Positions 53,001 to 63,559 of a DNA stretch of 64,000 nt are shown piece after piece (the stretch's first letter is position 1; each line of letters starts with the position of its first letter). Source of the stretch: Bimastos eiseni. Its lineage: Eukaryota; Annelida; Clitellata; Crassiclitellata; Lumbricidae. Position numbers and translations under genes: made by a program. The stretch spans positions 42,806,491 to 42,870,490 of the forward strand of contig OY365811.1 of the NCBI GenBank assembly GCA_959347315.1. The letters are read 5' to 3'. The notes below the pieces were generated by a model, which saw nothing but the letters and a program-made list of their open reading frames with translations, searched no databases and was not told the origin of the DNA.

Positions 53001-56000
53001 ATAGTCTCCTGTAAATTTCAATCTCCATTTATGTAACATTTACTGTTACTTGTTTTATTTTATTACCTATTATTATTATTATTTATGATAATAATATTTT
53101 TAATATGAGTTATTATTAGTAATTATTTTTGTCTCTTGTATTCTCATCATTGTCATCATCGCACCATGATCAAGACGTAACAAGATCCAACCCTCGCCTT
53201 TGCTTCTTGATTGCTGACCTCTACTCACCAATGATCTTTTCCTCCTTTTGCCTCCTACCTTTTACCTTCTCTCATCTTTAACCTTTACCTCTGACCTTTA
53301 CATCCTCTCACCTCTGACCTTTACCTCATCTTACCTCTGACCTTTACATCCTCTCACCTTTGACCTTTGCTTTTGTTAAAGGACGAGTACGGAACGGCTG
53401 CATACAAGACTGTGGAGCTGGATACATTCCTTGACGACAAACCGGTTCAGCACCGTGAGGTCCAGGGCTACGAGTCGGAACTCTTCCGAGGATACTTCAA
53501 GGAAGGACTGACGTACGTTGACCTCCATTTCAAAGGACAAGGATCTCTTGGCACTTACATACTTAACTACTCACTCCAACCGTTCTTCAGACCAATATAA
53601 CCTTTTCATACCTTGGACTCGGACGGTTTCTGTCCAAAATCAAACATATGCGTCTCTTTTGGCTCTTTGCCTTGGATTAATATACCTTTTCCGTCTCACT
53701 CTTTGGTTTTTACTAGGGGCGCTTCTGTTTCTGCCCGTATTCGTAAGAATATTCCTTCCCTGTGGGGCTTTTTGCACTGAGAGCTCCTCTGATTGTGCTG
53801 TGCAATACATTATACCCTGCCTACTTGTCACCTACTTAGGTCCCCCGATGTTTTCACTTACTTGACCATCTGTTTCCTTGCCTTCTCTTCTACATACTCG
53901 CTTGTGTCTTTCCAGGATCCTAGAGGGCGGAGCAGAAACCGGATTCAACCACGTGAAGCCTACCGAGTACACGCCACGCCTGCTCCACTTCTCCGGGCAG
54001 AAGCAACAGGTCTACGTGCATGAGGTAGGCACCCTCGTCAGATCCTCATCGGACCATGCCTTGCCGATGGATACAAGGACACACACAGCCAAACACACAT
54101 CTGTGTGTGTGTTTGTCCGTTGAATAGGTGAGGTCTGAGAGGGATTTCATGGAGCCTACATCAGGTACGTAGATCTGTTGCATCTGCCCAGGGAAGTATA
54201 CATGTATATATGTATGTTTGTATGTGTATAATTGTATATATATATATATGTATATATGTGTATGTTTGTATGTGTACAATTGTATATATATATATATGTA
54301 TATATGTGTATGTTTGCCCAGAACCTGCTTCTTCTCACACGGCCTTTCAGAATGGAAGGTCTTCAGAACGGTTTGCCTGACTAGAGGCGCTCTACAAATG
54401 CTTAAATATAATGCATTGCAATTTCTTGATTAATCCGTTTTCTGGTAACTAACCAAGTTTTCAAGGTTATATTCGATTATTCGTGCATGAAATTGTTTTT
54501 GTAGCCTGACATTTATATAGCGCCGCTGGAAGAAAGGAAACGTGGTGCTCCCGACCTAAACCAGTAAAACTTCTGTAGAATAATATAACATGTACTTACT
54601 GAGGAAGTGGTAAATGTGTTAGCTAGAGTAGCAGCTCTCATGAAAGAGGATTCCAGCCATCGGGCCCAATATAGATGAAGCCTCTTCACTGAGTTGAAGT
54701 ATTAAACGGAAGACCAGTGCATGTCCAATCGAATACTAGACTCTTAAAGTGATGGTTGCTTTTCTCTTTGGCCAACAACTGAGATCTTACTTGTGTGGCC
54801 TTTCTAAGTGGGTACTGTGTCTAAGTGGGTACTGTGTCTAAGTGGGTACTGTGTCTAAGTGGGTACTGTGTCTAAGTGGGTACTGTGTCTAAGTGGGTAC
54901 TGTGTCTAAGTGGGTACTGTGTCTAAGTGGGTACTGTGTCTAAGTGGGTACTGTGTCTAAGTGGGTACTGTGTCTAAGTGGGTACTGTGTCTAAGTGGAT
55001 ACTGTGTCTAAGTGGGTACTGTGTCTAAGTGGGTGCTGTGACTCTTCTGGGCCTCCCGTTTGGTTCCTCATGATTATGTTTGTAGTTTGAACGTACAAAC
55101 ATCTGGATGCAATTAAGGAATTTTCATTGATAATCAGGTGCATATATTAAAGCTGCGAAGGAACTTTTCTGCCTACGTACTTGATCATCCGTCTCATTAC
55201 CTTTAGAAATGCTTTGGTCCAATCTATTAAGCTTCCTGCCAATCTACCAGCTTTATTGTGTTTCATTATTAATGGTGTTTAGCATCATAGCAGACTAACA
55301 CAAGAGGGCCTGTGAGTAGATGTTTTTAAGGGGTGCTATATAAAAGTACTATTGCATTTCCTACTTAACCTACGAGGCATGAATGGATGGTGCTCCTGAA
55401 AACCATAATCATGTGAGCATGTTGCAAAGATTAGTCCCCAGTTGTTTTGTTGATGATGAGGTTCCGCTGTGCAAGGAACGCCTGGATCGTAAGGACGTCT
55501 TCATTCTTGACCTTGGACTGACCCTCTTCCAGTGGAACGGACGGGAAAGCAGCAAGGAGGAGAGATTCAAGGTACATAGCAAGGTTTTATTCTAACCTCT
55601 TCCAAGCAGATCGTCTCTTGATATTATATGTAATATAATGCCCTGTAAATATATACATATATATATATATATCTATTTGCTCCCTTTTTGGGTACATCTT
55701 TGATAGTGAGCAGATGCAATTTCTGCTATATTCCTGGCCCTTTCTTTGTTGGATAAATTGAAGGTGACATGAAAATCCAGATTTATTTATATTCCCTTGT
55801 CAGCTGAGAGATGGTGCCAGCATTATTACCTTTGTTTAAACATTTTTTTTAGCATAACGGCTGGTTTTTTATTGATCCAAACAAGTACGACAAGTATAAT
55901 TCAAATCTAGTTTTTTAAGGAAAAGGAGCCAACAAGGAAGAAACCCCAAAAAGGACACGACACAAGTCCCGTAGTCGGGTCACCCTAGTACAACAAGTAA

Positions 56001-59000
56001 TATATATATATATATATATATATAAGCAATAATCATCATTGTCATCATTATCTGTTATCATTTCATCAATCTATCCGACCATCACTCCTCAGATTTTCCA
56101 CTCAATTCTGAATTCACATCATGCATTGTATATATGGAGGTGCTACATAATGCCTTTTGTTGATGATTTTCCAGGCTATGCAGTACCTGGGCCACATAAG
56201 GTCAGAGCGCCCGAAGGCGGAGGCAGAGACTTTGGAGGATGCCAGCACTCCGGAAACTGTAAGTAGCTTGGAAGAGTATCGGAGGTTGGATTGAACCTGT
56301 GACATTGGGAGTTTAAGGATTGTTTGTAATCAATTATTATTTTTTTAATCAATTATTATTTTTTTAATCAATTGGTATTTTGTGTGTGTGGTGTAGCACA
56401 AGTTTTACACATCTCTGACTGGAACCAATGAACCGGATCTGGTGAAGCCACTCGTGAAAGAAGAGAATAAGCTTCTGAAGTAAGACATCGTCCATTCCTA
56501 ATGCACGAGTCCTTCCTAGCAGTGTTTTTGACGGAAGAAATCTGTAGAGTACAATTAGCAAAGGGCATCTAAGCTATTCATCAATAGAGGGCGTTCCTGC
56601 ACTGAGATATGTCTGCGATATTCTTTAAGTTGCACACTGAGAAATTATGTATCATTGTTGTTGTTGTTTATTGCACAACGAGCAACCGGGTACCGGGATA
56701 CCTGCCTGAGACTGACTGCCCAGGTACGCGATAATCCGTAAATGTGCGATTTTACCTTAAATATACTAGAAATATTCCATTGACCTTAGTTACTGACTAC
56801 CCGGGCATTGAAACTTTTTCTCGGGTGCCTGATATTTCGTGAAAATGTGCAATTACTTAGATTTCCTAAAAAAAATGTCCGTGCAGTCGGGTACCCACTC
56901 TGCGGATTGGCAGTAACTCGAGCTGTGATTTCAAACATTTTTGACAGTCTTATTAGGGTTGTTAATATCGGTTTTTGGGGCAAACCGATTATTGAATTTC
57001 AAAAACCGATTTTGAACCGGTTATCGGTTTTTATTAGTGTTCTTTGAAAAATATTATAAATTTTAATATGCACGTAATTTTATGTATTACGTATCGCAAT
57101 GCATCGTCAACACTCGATACCGAAGCATTTAAGTCACATTGTGACGTAATTTGGAGCAAACAGAAGCCTACCGCACTCTGCTCTGATACTCTCCCCGCCG
57201 CTATGCATCGTTCTCCATTGAAAACCCCTCCATGGCTATTACTGGCCTGTTAGCTCTCCTCTGTATGAATCAAATTCGGGTACTTTGCTGTCGGCTCTTC
57301 TATATCTTAGTTGGCTCCTGATACCCTTTCCCTAGCTCACCTTCTCATGCTAGTCTTGTCTGGACAAGAGGGCCCTTTATTAGCAATCGGCAGCTATTAA
57401 TTACCCTATTGGAAGATTCAGCCAGGAAATATTTCGCTTAGCCGCGTCTATACCTTTGAAGTTGACCGACTTGAGCCCTTTCTATGGAAACAAATCCGAG
57501 ACATGTGAGATAAATAATAAGGTGAAAATAATTTGATTATCGTTTTGCAAATGACAGAAACCGATTATCGATTTCAAAACCAATCCCCGGATATCGTTTA
57601 ACATCTCTACGTGTAATAGAAAAACTAGAAAGGAAAGCTACATACGTATCTTACTAGGCATGAAAGCAAGAACTGATACTTCATGACTAGTTTTCCACTG
57701 TTAGTTTGGGAGCAGCTCTATCTTGAACAAAATGTGCTATATGAATCACTGATTACAATTGGCCAGCACTGTTACGTCGTTGTAGAGTATCGGACGATGG
57801 TGGTCACTTAAAGACGACCGAGGTGAAGACCGGAGCGGTCAACAGCAAAGACTTCAACAGCAATGTGAGTACTTAACCGCTTCAACAGGTAAAAGGTAAT
57901 AACGGTAAAGGTAACGCGCATCATTACCTTGTTACCGTCTATGGAAACTCCTCCGATGTGCCATTTCGGTGGCAAAGTATCGTTTCGCAGAGGCACAGGC
58001 GACGACCATAGGTAATTAGAGATTTATGCTTGCCATAGGATTGTGAGCTTAGTTACCTTCTCTTCCTCTCCTTTTCCTCTTGTTTCACTCCTTCCTTTCA
58101 TCATCTCCTCCCAATTTCTGGTCCTCTGCTCTTCTCCACTCCCGTAGTCTTGTTGCTCCCCTAGCTGCTAAGTTGAGAATTGATGTGCATAAATTTGTTG
58201 ATGTTCCCCTTATAAGCTGTTCATATTCTCTTTGTAACCAATAATTAGTATCTTGTTTATAATCAATCATTCTCTAATCTACATAATTATTCTGTTATTC
58301 TTTTTCTTGTTATTATTACTATAATTACCATTTTATTACATAATTACTGTTCTCTTTCTTTTCATTGTAATCAGTTTCACGATCCATTTCCCTAAGTTAC
58401 GGTTAATGTGATTTGTGTTACAGGATGTGTTCATACTCGATACGGGGAAGGAGTGCTTCGTCTGGGTCGGAAAAGGTGCCTCACAGTCCGAAAAGCAGAG
58501 CGGACTCGGATATGCACACGTATGCACAGATCACTATCATTACTTTTACTAATTAATAAATATGTACTTCTATCGTATCTTATTTTTAGATTTATATAGC
58601 GCCTCTCGCTGAATTACTATTCCGAGGCGTTGCCAGCACGGGAACTCCGAGGGCTTTAAAGAGAGAGAAGCTGATGGAGAGAAGCCAGCCAGTTTATCCC
58701 TTAGTGATGGAGGCCAGGAAGTTCATTCCAGGTAGATGGACCCACAACAACAAATGCCCGGTGTTGGACCAAGGTAGTCTTAGTCCTAGGTATGAATACA
58801 GAGCGCGTAAACACGGTGCAAGGAACAAGATGAAGTTGCGGATAATGGCTTTCGCAAATAGTCCGAGAGAGATGCTCTATGCCTTGTTGTACAAAGACGC
58901 TGAATGGTAAAAGTTCGAATCCTTCTCCTCCTCTGAGACGGTTTTTGTGTAGGGACCTTGACTACGTCCTTCACTCACAGTTGCTCCACACCATCGATTG

Positions 59001-60135
59001 TCTCTGAGCAATTAGATGTTGACGCTTAATGAGGACAGAAATAATGGGCTCCATGACGTGACAGTTTGGTATTGATTGGACTTTGTTTGAGGAGACATTG
59101 ATCAATGCCTTTTGCCTTGTGTGCTGGCAGGAAGGATCCACCCTGAAGTTTGAGGTGGGGAATGAAACTGCTGATATCTAAATATTTCGTCAATACTTCA
59201 GAAATTTTTCAAAAATATTAAAAATATTCCTAGTGTTTTCCACTGTTTATCCATTTTTGGCATATACCCCGAAATTTGAGGTCGATATGAGGCTGCCTGT
59301 ATCCACCAATAGTTTTGAAGCATTTCCATAAACCGCAGACCATGTCTCCACCTATGCGTGCTGGTTTTTTAAAATTTGAAGTTTATGATCAATTGATAGA
59401 GGCTGGAGTAGGTTATGGAATACTCAATGTTTGTTGATGATAACATTCACTGAGGGAATACAATTTTTAGGAGGGACTGCATCTTTAGGTTGGTTTAAAA
59501 TAGGGTAGCCAACTCTGAACAAACCCATTCTTGGACATTTCCCAAAACCCGCAACATGCCGTTTAAACTGGACAAACCACCAAACCCACGAAGTTGTCCA
59601 CATTCTGCTAGGTTTTTAAAGTTGTGAACTTCGAATGATATTCAAAACTTTGAGACTTTTGAGTCGTTAGTCGAAAGTCGATTAATCAAGACACTTGTAA
59701 TTGATTATGGACATTGAGAATTAAGATGTTGTATCACATTATATTGATCATGTTGCTTGGATTTGGGTAATGTTTTTTGAATCACATAATCCTCTGTAAT
59801 TGCTTACTAACCTATTCCTGGGTTCTGGGACAAAATAAGTGTTGTCCGGAAGACGGGAGAGCTTGGGTCGATTCTGGGACTATCCCGGCCATTCCGGGAC
59901 GGTTGACAACCCTAGTCGGACAGCCGTATAAAGCGGAGCGTTTAGGAAGGGCCAATAAGGCTCTGGATGAATGTTTATAACATTACACATGTATAACATT
60001 TTCCATTACATTATTCTAATGGATTGGATTTCTTTCTAGGCACATCTGATGAAAACCTCCCATCCACTGGCCCCAATCCATGTCATCAAGGAAGGCCAGA
60101 TCAGCAAGGCATTCAATGCGGCCGTTGCAGCATAA
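50060..60135 (+). CDS. gelsolin/severin-like actin-modulating protein, three gelsolin repeats
   Basis: Calcium-regulated actin severing and capping protein of the short (three-domain) gelsolin class. Exons: 50060-50069, 50783-50863, 51516-51589, 51947-52021, 52862-52936, 53382-53512, 53916-54024, 55461-55571, 56175-56258, 56397-56479, 57786-57864, 58424-58519, 60040-60135. They total 1104 nt, 367 residues, with all junctions GT-AG and in phase. The start CACCATGG is a strong Kozak context, and the first exon codes only MAT plus one base. Repeat 1 (about 45-150) has GDSYIILN at 73-80 and DVHFWIG at 94-100, then [14 protein letters not shown]. Repeat 2 (about 165-250) has DVFILDLG at 197-204. 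Repeat 3 (about 275-365) has DVFILDTG at 305-312. Length and order match invertebrate gelsolin-like/severin proteins. It lacks a headpiece. The gene is intact. Confidence 0.95.
50968..51114. repeat. dispersed repeat, copy A (gelsolin-like intron 2)
   Basis: TAACAACTGG then TTTTTATTGATCCAAGCAAG, through CTAGTTTTTTAAGGAAAAGG and GCCAACAAGGAAGAAA to GGGTCACCCTAATACGACAA. Nearly identical to 55851-56000. The reverse complement ends in GGATCAATAAAAACC, which looks like a retroelement 3' end. Confidence 0.9.
53210..53372. repeat. pyrimidine-rich short repeat before exon 6
   Basis: Repeated CTCTGACCTTTACATCCTCT-like units (about 21-25 bases) ending 10 bases before the exon 6 acceptor. TGACCT, a nuclear-receptor half-site in reverse orientation, occurs five times. 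The tract also serves as an extended polypyrimidine tract. Confidence 0.75.
54804..55038. repeat. 17-bp tandem repeat (VNTR), about 14 copies, gelsolin-like intron 7
   Basis: Unit TCTAAGTGGGTACTGTG, nearly perfect; one unit has GGATACTG and the last has GGGTGCTGTGAC. The high homogeneity suggests recent expansion. Confidence 0.95.
55851..56000. repeat. dispersed repeat, copy B (gelsolin-like intron 8)
   Basis: Second copy of the 50968-51114 unit in the same orientation, with a few substitutions and an extra ACACG; followed by a (TA)n run at 56001-56023. Confidence 0.9.
56954..57609. mobile_element. 656-bp hAT-like non-autonomous element (gelsolin-like intron 10)
   Basis: The left end is TAGGGTTGTTAATATCGG and the right end, as reverse complement, TAGAGATGTTAAACGATATC. 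Both are followed by nested CCGATTATNG / CGATAATCGGTTT words, so each end is itself rich in short palindromes. The start resembles zinc-finger-BED hAT elements. No target duplication was recognised and no transposase frame is intact. Confidence 0.65.
58592..58634 (-). repeat. GCGCC hairpin module (gelsolin-like intron 12)
   Basis: TTTATATAGCGCCTCTCGC then TTCCGAGGCG, a slightly diverged copy of the 11986-12018 module. Confidence 0.8.
58905..59050 (+). mobile_element. SINE-like unit sharing a body with 52140-52270
   Basis: AAAAGTTCGAATCCTTCTCC (B-box-like GTTCGAATCC), then TCTGAGACGGTTTTTGTGTA, GGGACCTTGACTACG and TTGACGCTTAATGAGGACAG. At 52177-52270 the order AGGTTCAATCCTACTCC, GTGAGACGGTTAGTATGTGG, GAACCCTGATTATG, GATGCTTAACGATGATAATA is the same. 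Both are intronic in the gelsolin-like gene, in the sense orientation. Confidence 0.6.
59511..59914. mobile_element. 404-bp hAT-like non-autonomous element (gelsolin-like intron 12)
   Basis: Ends are TAGGGTAGCCAACTCTG and, as reverse complement, TAGGGTTGTCAACCGTCCCG; the right end continues with CCGGGATAGTCCC. This TAGGGTTGCCAAC start with GTCCCGG-type subterminal repeats is a known pattern for a group of hAT-like MITEs. No coding capacity. Confidence 0.65.
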
Positions 60136-60199
60136 ATTCCCTCAAGTCCTCTGCGCAATTTCTCGGCATCTTTTGCCGCGAGGGGCCGAGGGCGCTTCG

Positions 60200-60205
60200 A
60201 ATAAA
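60200..60205 (+). terminator. polyadenylation signal AATAAA of the gelsolin-like gene
   Basis: AATAAA 65 bases after the stop codon. A second AATAAA near 60440 could give a longer 3' untranslated region. Confidence 0.6.
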
Positions 60206-60419
60206 ATTCCGTTTTAATTTTTTCCATAGGCTGTAGTTAGTTTATCGGTGTTGTAAGTGTAGCTTTTGTGCTTGAATGGATCTAGCTTGAATATCTATCA
60301 CTGACTTTTTATTCCAGGAAATGATACCTTTTAGCCTTGTCTTTATTTCCTTTTAAATTGCTCGTCGTTGCCATAGAAATGTAAATCAACTTAATACGAT
60401 TAATAATTAGATTTTATGT

Positions 60420-60760
60420 AATGTTTCTCCGATATCTTAAATAAATTTTTGTTGTAAAATGCAGCTCCTGATCAATTTCTGCGTTAAACTGAGCAAATGC
60501 CTAATCTTGCTGTTAAGTGCAGATCAACCTAACAAGTATTGACTTTAACATGCATATCTAGATACAATCTTTGCTGTAAAAGACTTTTCTGAATCTTGAT
60601 ATTGAACTGCAAATGTAGCTTCTATTTCTTTGCCTTAAAATGGAAACCAACCAAATATAAAATGTGATCTTTCTGTTGCAAGGTTACTTCAGTTAATTTT
60701 TTTACGAAAATGAATCTTTTTTGCTGTTAGACGTTTTGACAATAATGTTGATGTGCATTT
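60420..60760. repeat. degenerate tandem repeat, TTGCTGTAAAATGCAG-like
   Basis: TTGTTGTAAAATGCAGCTC, CTTGCTGTTAAGTGCAGATC, CTTTGCTGTAAAAGAC, CTTTGCCTTAAAATGGAAAC and TTTTGCTGTTAGACG recur at 60-110-base intervals between the two convergent genes. Confidence 0.5.
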
Positions 60761-61146
60761 ATGTTAAGGATTCTATTCTGTTGAATAGGAGCATTCCGCA
60801 ATTGTGATATTCTCAGAGCATTTTCAATTTTTGTTGTTGGTAATCTTAGATTTATCTTCTTGAAGTGCACAAATTGGAAGGTGGTCGACTTCGTTTGTGT
60901 TCGAAACTCGTTCTGCGATTTTATGGCATCAGTTGTATGAAAGATCTGAATTGAGAATTGTATTTTTCTAAATAGTTGACATAATTAAACGAATTGCAAT
61001 ACCACAAGTTTTATTTTTGTCTTTTTATCTCGTTTGATTGATGAAAGTTATTCTTCATTAATAGATCATGCTTTAATTATAGATGTGAATAATGCTTGCT
61101 GAAACAGAAGTCGGATTAATTAAAAGAATTCTTGCTGAAATGGAAT

Positions 61147-61152
61147 TTTATT
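61147..61152 (-). terminator. polyadenylation signal AATAAA of the receptor gene
   Basis: AATAAA on the minus strand about 200 bases after the receptor stop codon; another lies at 61010-61015. Confidence 0.5.
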
Positions 61153-61348
61153 GGCAAGCACCGTTGTCTTCGATTCAACTTCTATTTTGCCGAATACAGT
61201 GGGCGAATAATAACTTTTAGGTCGTGAACCTTTTGTCCGAAATCATCAATGACAGAGCTCAAATCTCTAGCCAAGTGCAGGTCACCCGCTAATTCACGGG
61301 CGCTGCCTAGTGTTGGAAACTACTTTCCAATAGAAACTTAAGTCGATG

Positions 61349-62947
61349 CTACCCCTTCGTTGTGCCAGATAATGTCCCTAGTTTGCTGGCCATGGAGGTC
61401 GGGCGACGGCAGAACATTCTGAGGAGCTCGGCTCTGACGGATCGATGGAGAACGATGTAGAGTAGCCCGTTGAAGGTGGACGCGCTGACGTGAAGCCATT
61501 TGCCTCCGACCTTGAGTGGATGGCGAAGCTCCGGGGGTATGTCTCCGAACTTCATGATTGCCATGAGAGCGGGAATGTAGGTGATCATGTAGACGCCGCT
61601 GATTATGAACAGATTCTTGGCTGATCGGATGCTTTGTCCTAGCGCCGATTTCTGACCGGTCGAATCCGCTGTTTTCCGGGGGGCAAACAACACGGAGTTG
61701 ACGGTCGTTTTAACCGATGTCCGCTGTTCTGGTGTCGCCTGTGTCGCGTTGGCTTTTGCAGAGACCAGGTCCTCTGGAACCTTCTGTACCGTGTTGGCTC
61801 TTACTGGAGCGACCTCGCTCGAGGCCAGGTCAACTGCAATCCTCTGATCAAATTCCTCTGAAGACTGTTCTCCCTTGACTAATTTCACAGCTTCGTTGTT
61901 GCACTTAGCTCCTGGAATGACCTCTAACGTATTTCCAGTCCTTTCGACCGTTTTCGTCACAATTCTTCCAGAAATATGTCCACTCAACTCCTTTTCATCT
62001 TCGGTTATTGCATTCGCCTTAGTTTCCTCTGAGATATTTGTCCCTACATCTTCACTAACAAAATCCGAATCTACCTTCAATGAAATCTCTCCCAGAGGAC
62101 TTGTTCCACTTCCACCAGCAGTATAGACTCTTCCAGGAACCGTCTTTGTTGCAAAATCGGCCCCAGCTACGAAAACCGTTCGCTTTCCCGCAACCAATGC
62201 TTCTGAAGGAACCGTTGCGTCGACAGGAACCGGTCTTACCGTTAGAGCCACTCCAATTACAGGAACAACTTCACTCGTGGACACCACTCCTCTTCCAGAT
62301 CCCGTTCTCCCTGCTGTTGTTGGTTTCCCAGCCACCCATCCCGATGGAACGACTGCGAGGATGGCGCGCAGCTGATGTCTAACAACGAGAAACACCTTGG
62401 CATAGAGTACGATGATAATACCAGCAGACAAGACGAAGGTAGTGGCCATGATCGTCGACTGGAGCACGGTGAAGGTCATCGAACTCGGCAGGCCCACATC
62501 AGGGTCGATGTGAAACCGCGCGCCTACAAAGGCCGGCATCGCCCCAAGAACAATACTCACTAACCAGATGCCCAGCAACGTCGCCGCGATAACACGGTCC
62601 GTGAACAAGGCTTGATAGACGAGCGGTTTTGCGATGACGCAGCACTTGACGATTGCAACGAAGCTCAGGTGGAAGAGGGAGCAGACGCCAAAGACCTGGT
62701 AGCAGGTGCCGATGACTCCCGCGAGTCCATCTGGGACTGGGTTCGTCTGGATGAACGCGAGAACGGCACAGACGAATGGTATAAGGGTACTGAAGCAAAG
62801 ATCGGAGACGGCCAGGGAGGAGATGATGCGGGTGACGATGTCCTCCCGAAGACGTCGGCTGCGAACTGTCACCGTTAGAACGGAGACGTTAACGACGAGG
62901 TTAACGATCGCCAGGAAAACAGCAAACGTTGCTATGGAGCTGAACAT
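61349..62947 (-). CDS. intronless rhodopsin-class seven-transmembrane receptor, atypical motifs
   Basis: G-protein-coupled receptor-like membrane protein of 532 residues in one exon, starting MFSSIATFAV with almost no extracellular N-terminus. Helices: TM1 about 5-28, TM2 about 39-64 (LAVSD, D49 present), TM3 about 80-103 (C82 present), TM4 about 121-140 (W128), TM5 about 161-187, TM6 445-466 (YMITYIP), TM7 about 484-503. The third cytoplasmic loop is very long (about 255 residues, low-complexity, rich in Val, Thr, Glu and Ala). Odd points: the D-R-Y box after TM3 is V-K-C (100-102), N-P-x-x-Y in TM7 is N-G-L-L-Y (493-497), and the second extracellular loop has no cysteine to pair with C82. 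It is convergent with the gelsolin-like gene. The ligand cannot be guessed. Confidence 0.88.
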   Translation of the reverse strand: MFSSIATFAVFLAIVNLVVNVSVLTVTVRSRRLREDIVTRIISSLAVSDLCFSTLIPFVCAVLAFIQTNPVPDGLAGVIGTCYQVFGVCSLFHLSFVAIVKCCVIAKPLVYQALFTDRVIAATLLGIWLVSIVLGAMPAFVGARFHIDPDVGLPSSMTFTVLQSTIMATTFVLSAGIIIVLYAKVFLVVRHQLRAILAVVPSGWVAGKPTTAGRTGSGRGVVSTSEVVPVIGVALTVRPVPVDATVPSEALVAGKRTVFVAGADFATKTVPGRVYTAGGSGTSPLGEISLKVDSDFVSEDVGTNISEETKANAITEDEKELSGHISGRIVTKTVERTGNTLEVIPGAKCNNEAVKLVKGEQSSEEFDQRIAVDLASSEVAPVRANTVQKVPEDLVSAKANATQATPEQRTSVKTTVNSVLFAPRKTADSTGQKSALGQSIRSAKNLFIISGVYMITYIPALMAIMKFGDIPPELRHPLKVGGKWLHVSASTFNGLLYIVLHRSVRAELLRMFCRRPTSMASKLGTLSGTTKG

Positions 62948-62999
62948 TTCCTCAACCTAATTATTATACGCAATTTATTTTTTATAGAAGGATTCGAAG

Positions 63000-63514
63000 T
63001 AGCTAAACATTCTGCACTGAGGCCCTATAGATACAAAAACTACGTTGATACCGTGTACAATAATACGTTGGTTATGCGATAATTACCCGCATCCGCAGTC
63101 ATCATCATCATCATCTCCAAAAGCTGGTTTCCAAATACTGTTGAAAATTTCACTGACGTTTTGCAATTCCATAATTGGTAAGGTTGATACCGTAGGGAAT
63201 TTCAAGTTGGCAATGCGATACTTCAAAGCTTCAGAGTTGGAAATAGAATCCAGAGATATGTATCTTATCGATTCGATCATAATCGATCACTTAATCGATT
63301 AGACAAATATCTTATTCTTATATTCTTATCGATTAGTTGTTGCTGACTTTCTTTTAGTTGTCAGTTAATAAAGTCCTCATAGAAGGAATTTTTACAGTCT
63401 TAGGGACGGACACTCTTCAAGTTTCTGGTGAAAACAAACCACAAACGGAGCTCTAGTTAGTCTGTTACTTAGCACTTTCACCATATAATCAGACAATCAG
63501 AGTATTGACTTGAA
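63000..63514. other. non-coding upstream of the receptor gene
   Basis: Presumed receptor 5' region. Several ATCGAT words occur at 63268-63340 (TTATCGATTCGATCATAATC, AATCGATTAGAC, CTTATCGATTAG). No exon called. Confidence 0.45.
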
Positions 63515-63553
63515 ATGTCTGGAAGAAGTAGAACTGCAATTAAAGACAAACAC
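63515..63553 (+). CDS. possible first coding exon (MSGRSRTAIKDKH)
   Basis: ATG in context TTGAAATGT, 13 codons, then a consensus donor GTGAGTAG in phase 0. The peptide is short and basic and has no recognised homologue. No following exon could be supported in the last 450 bases, so the gene, if real, continues beyond the window. A chance ATG plus donor is a serious alternative. Confidence 0.22.
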
Positions 63554-63559
63554 GTGAGT

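Noticed and set aside
61875..62960. Plus-strand frames opposite the receptor
   Set aside because: Shadows of the receptor coding sequence; no independent motif.
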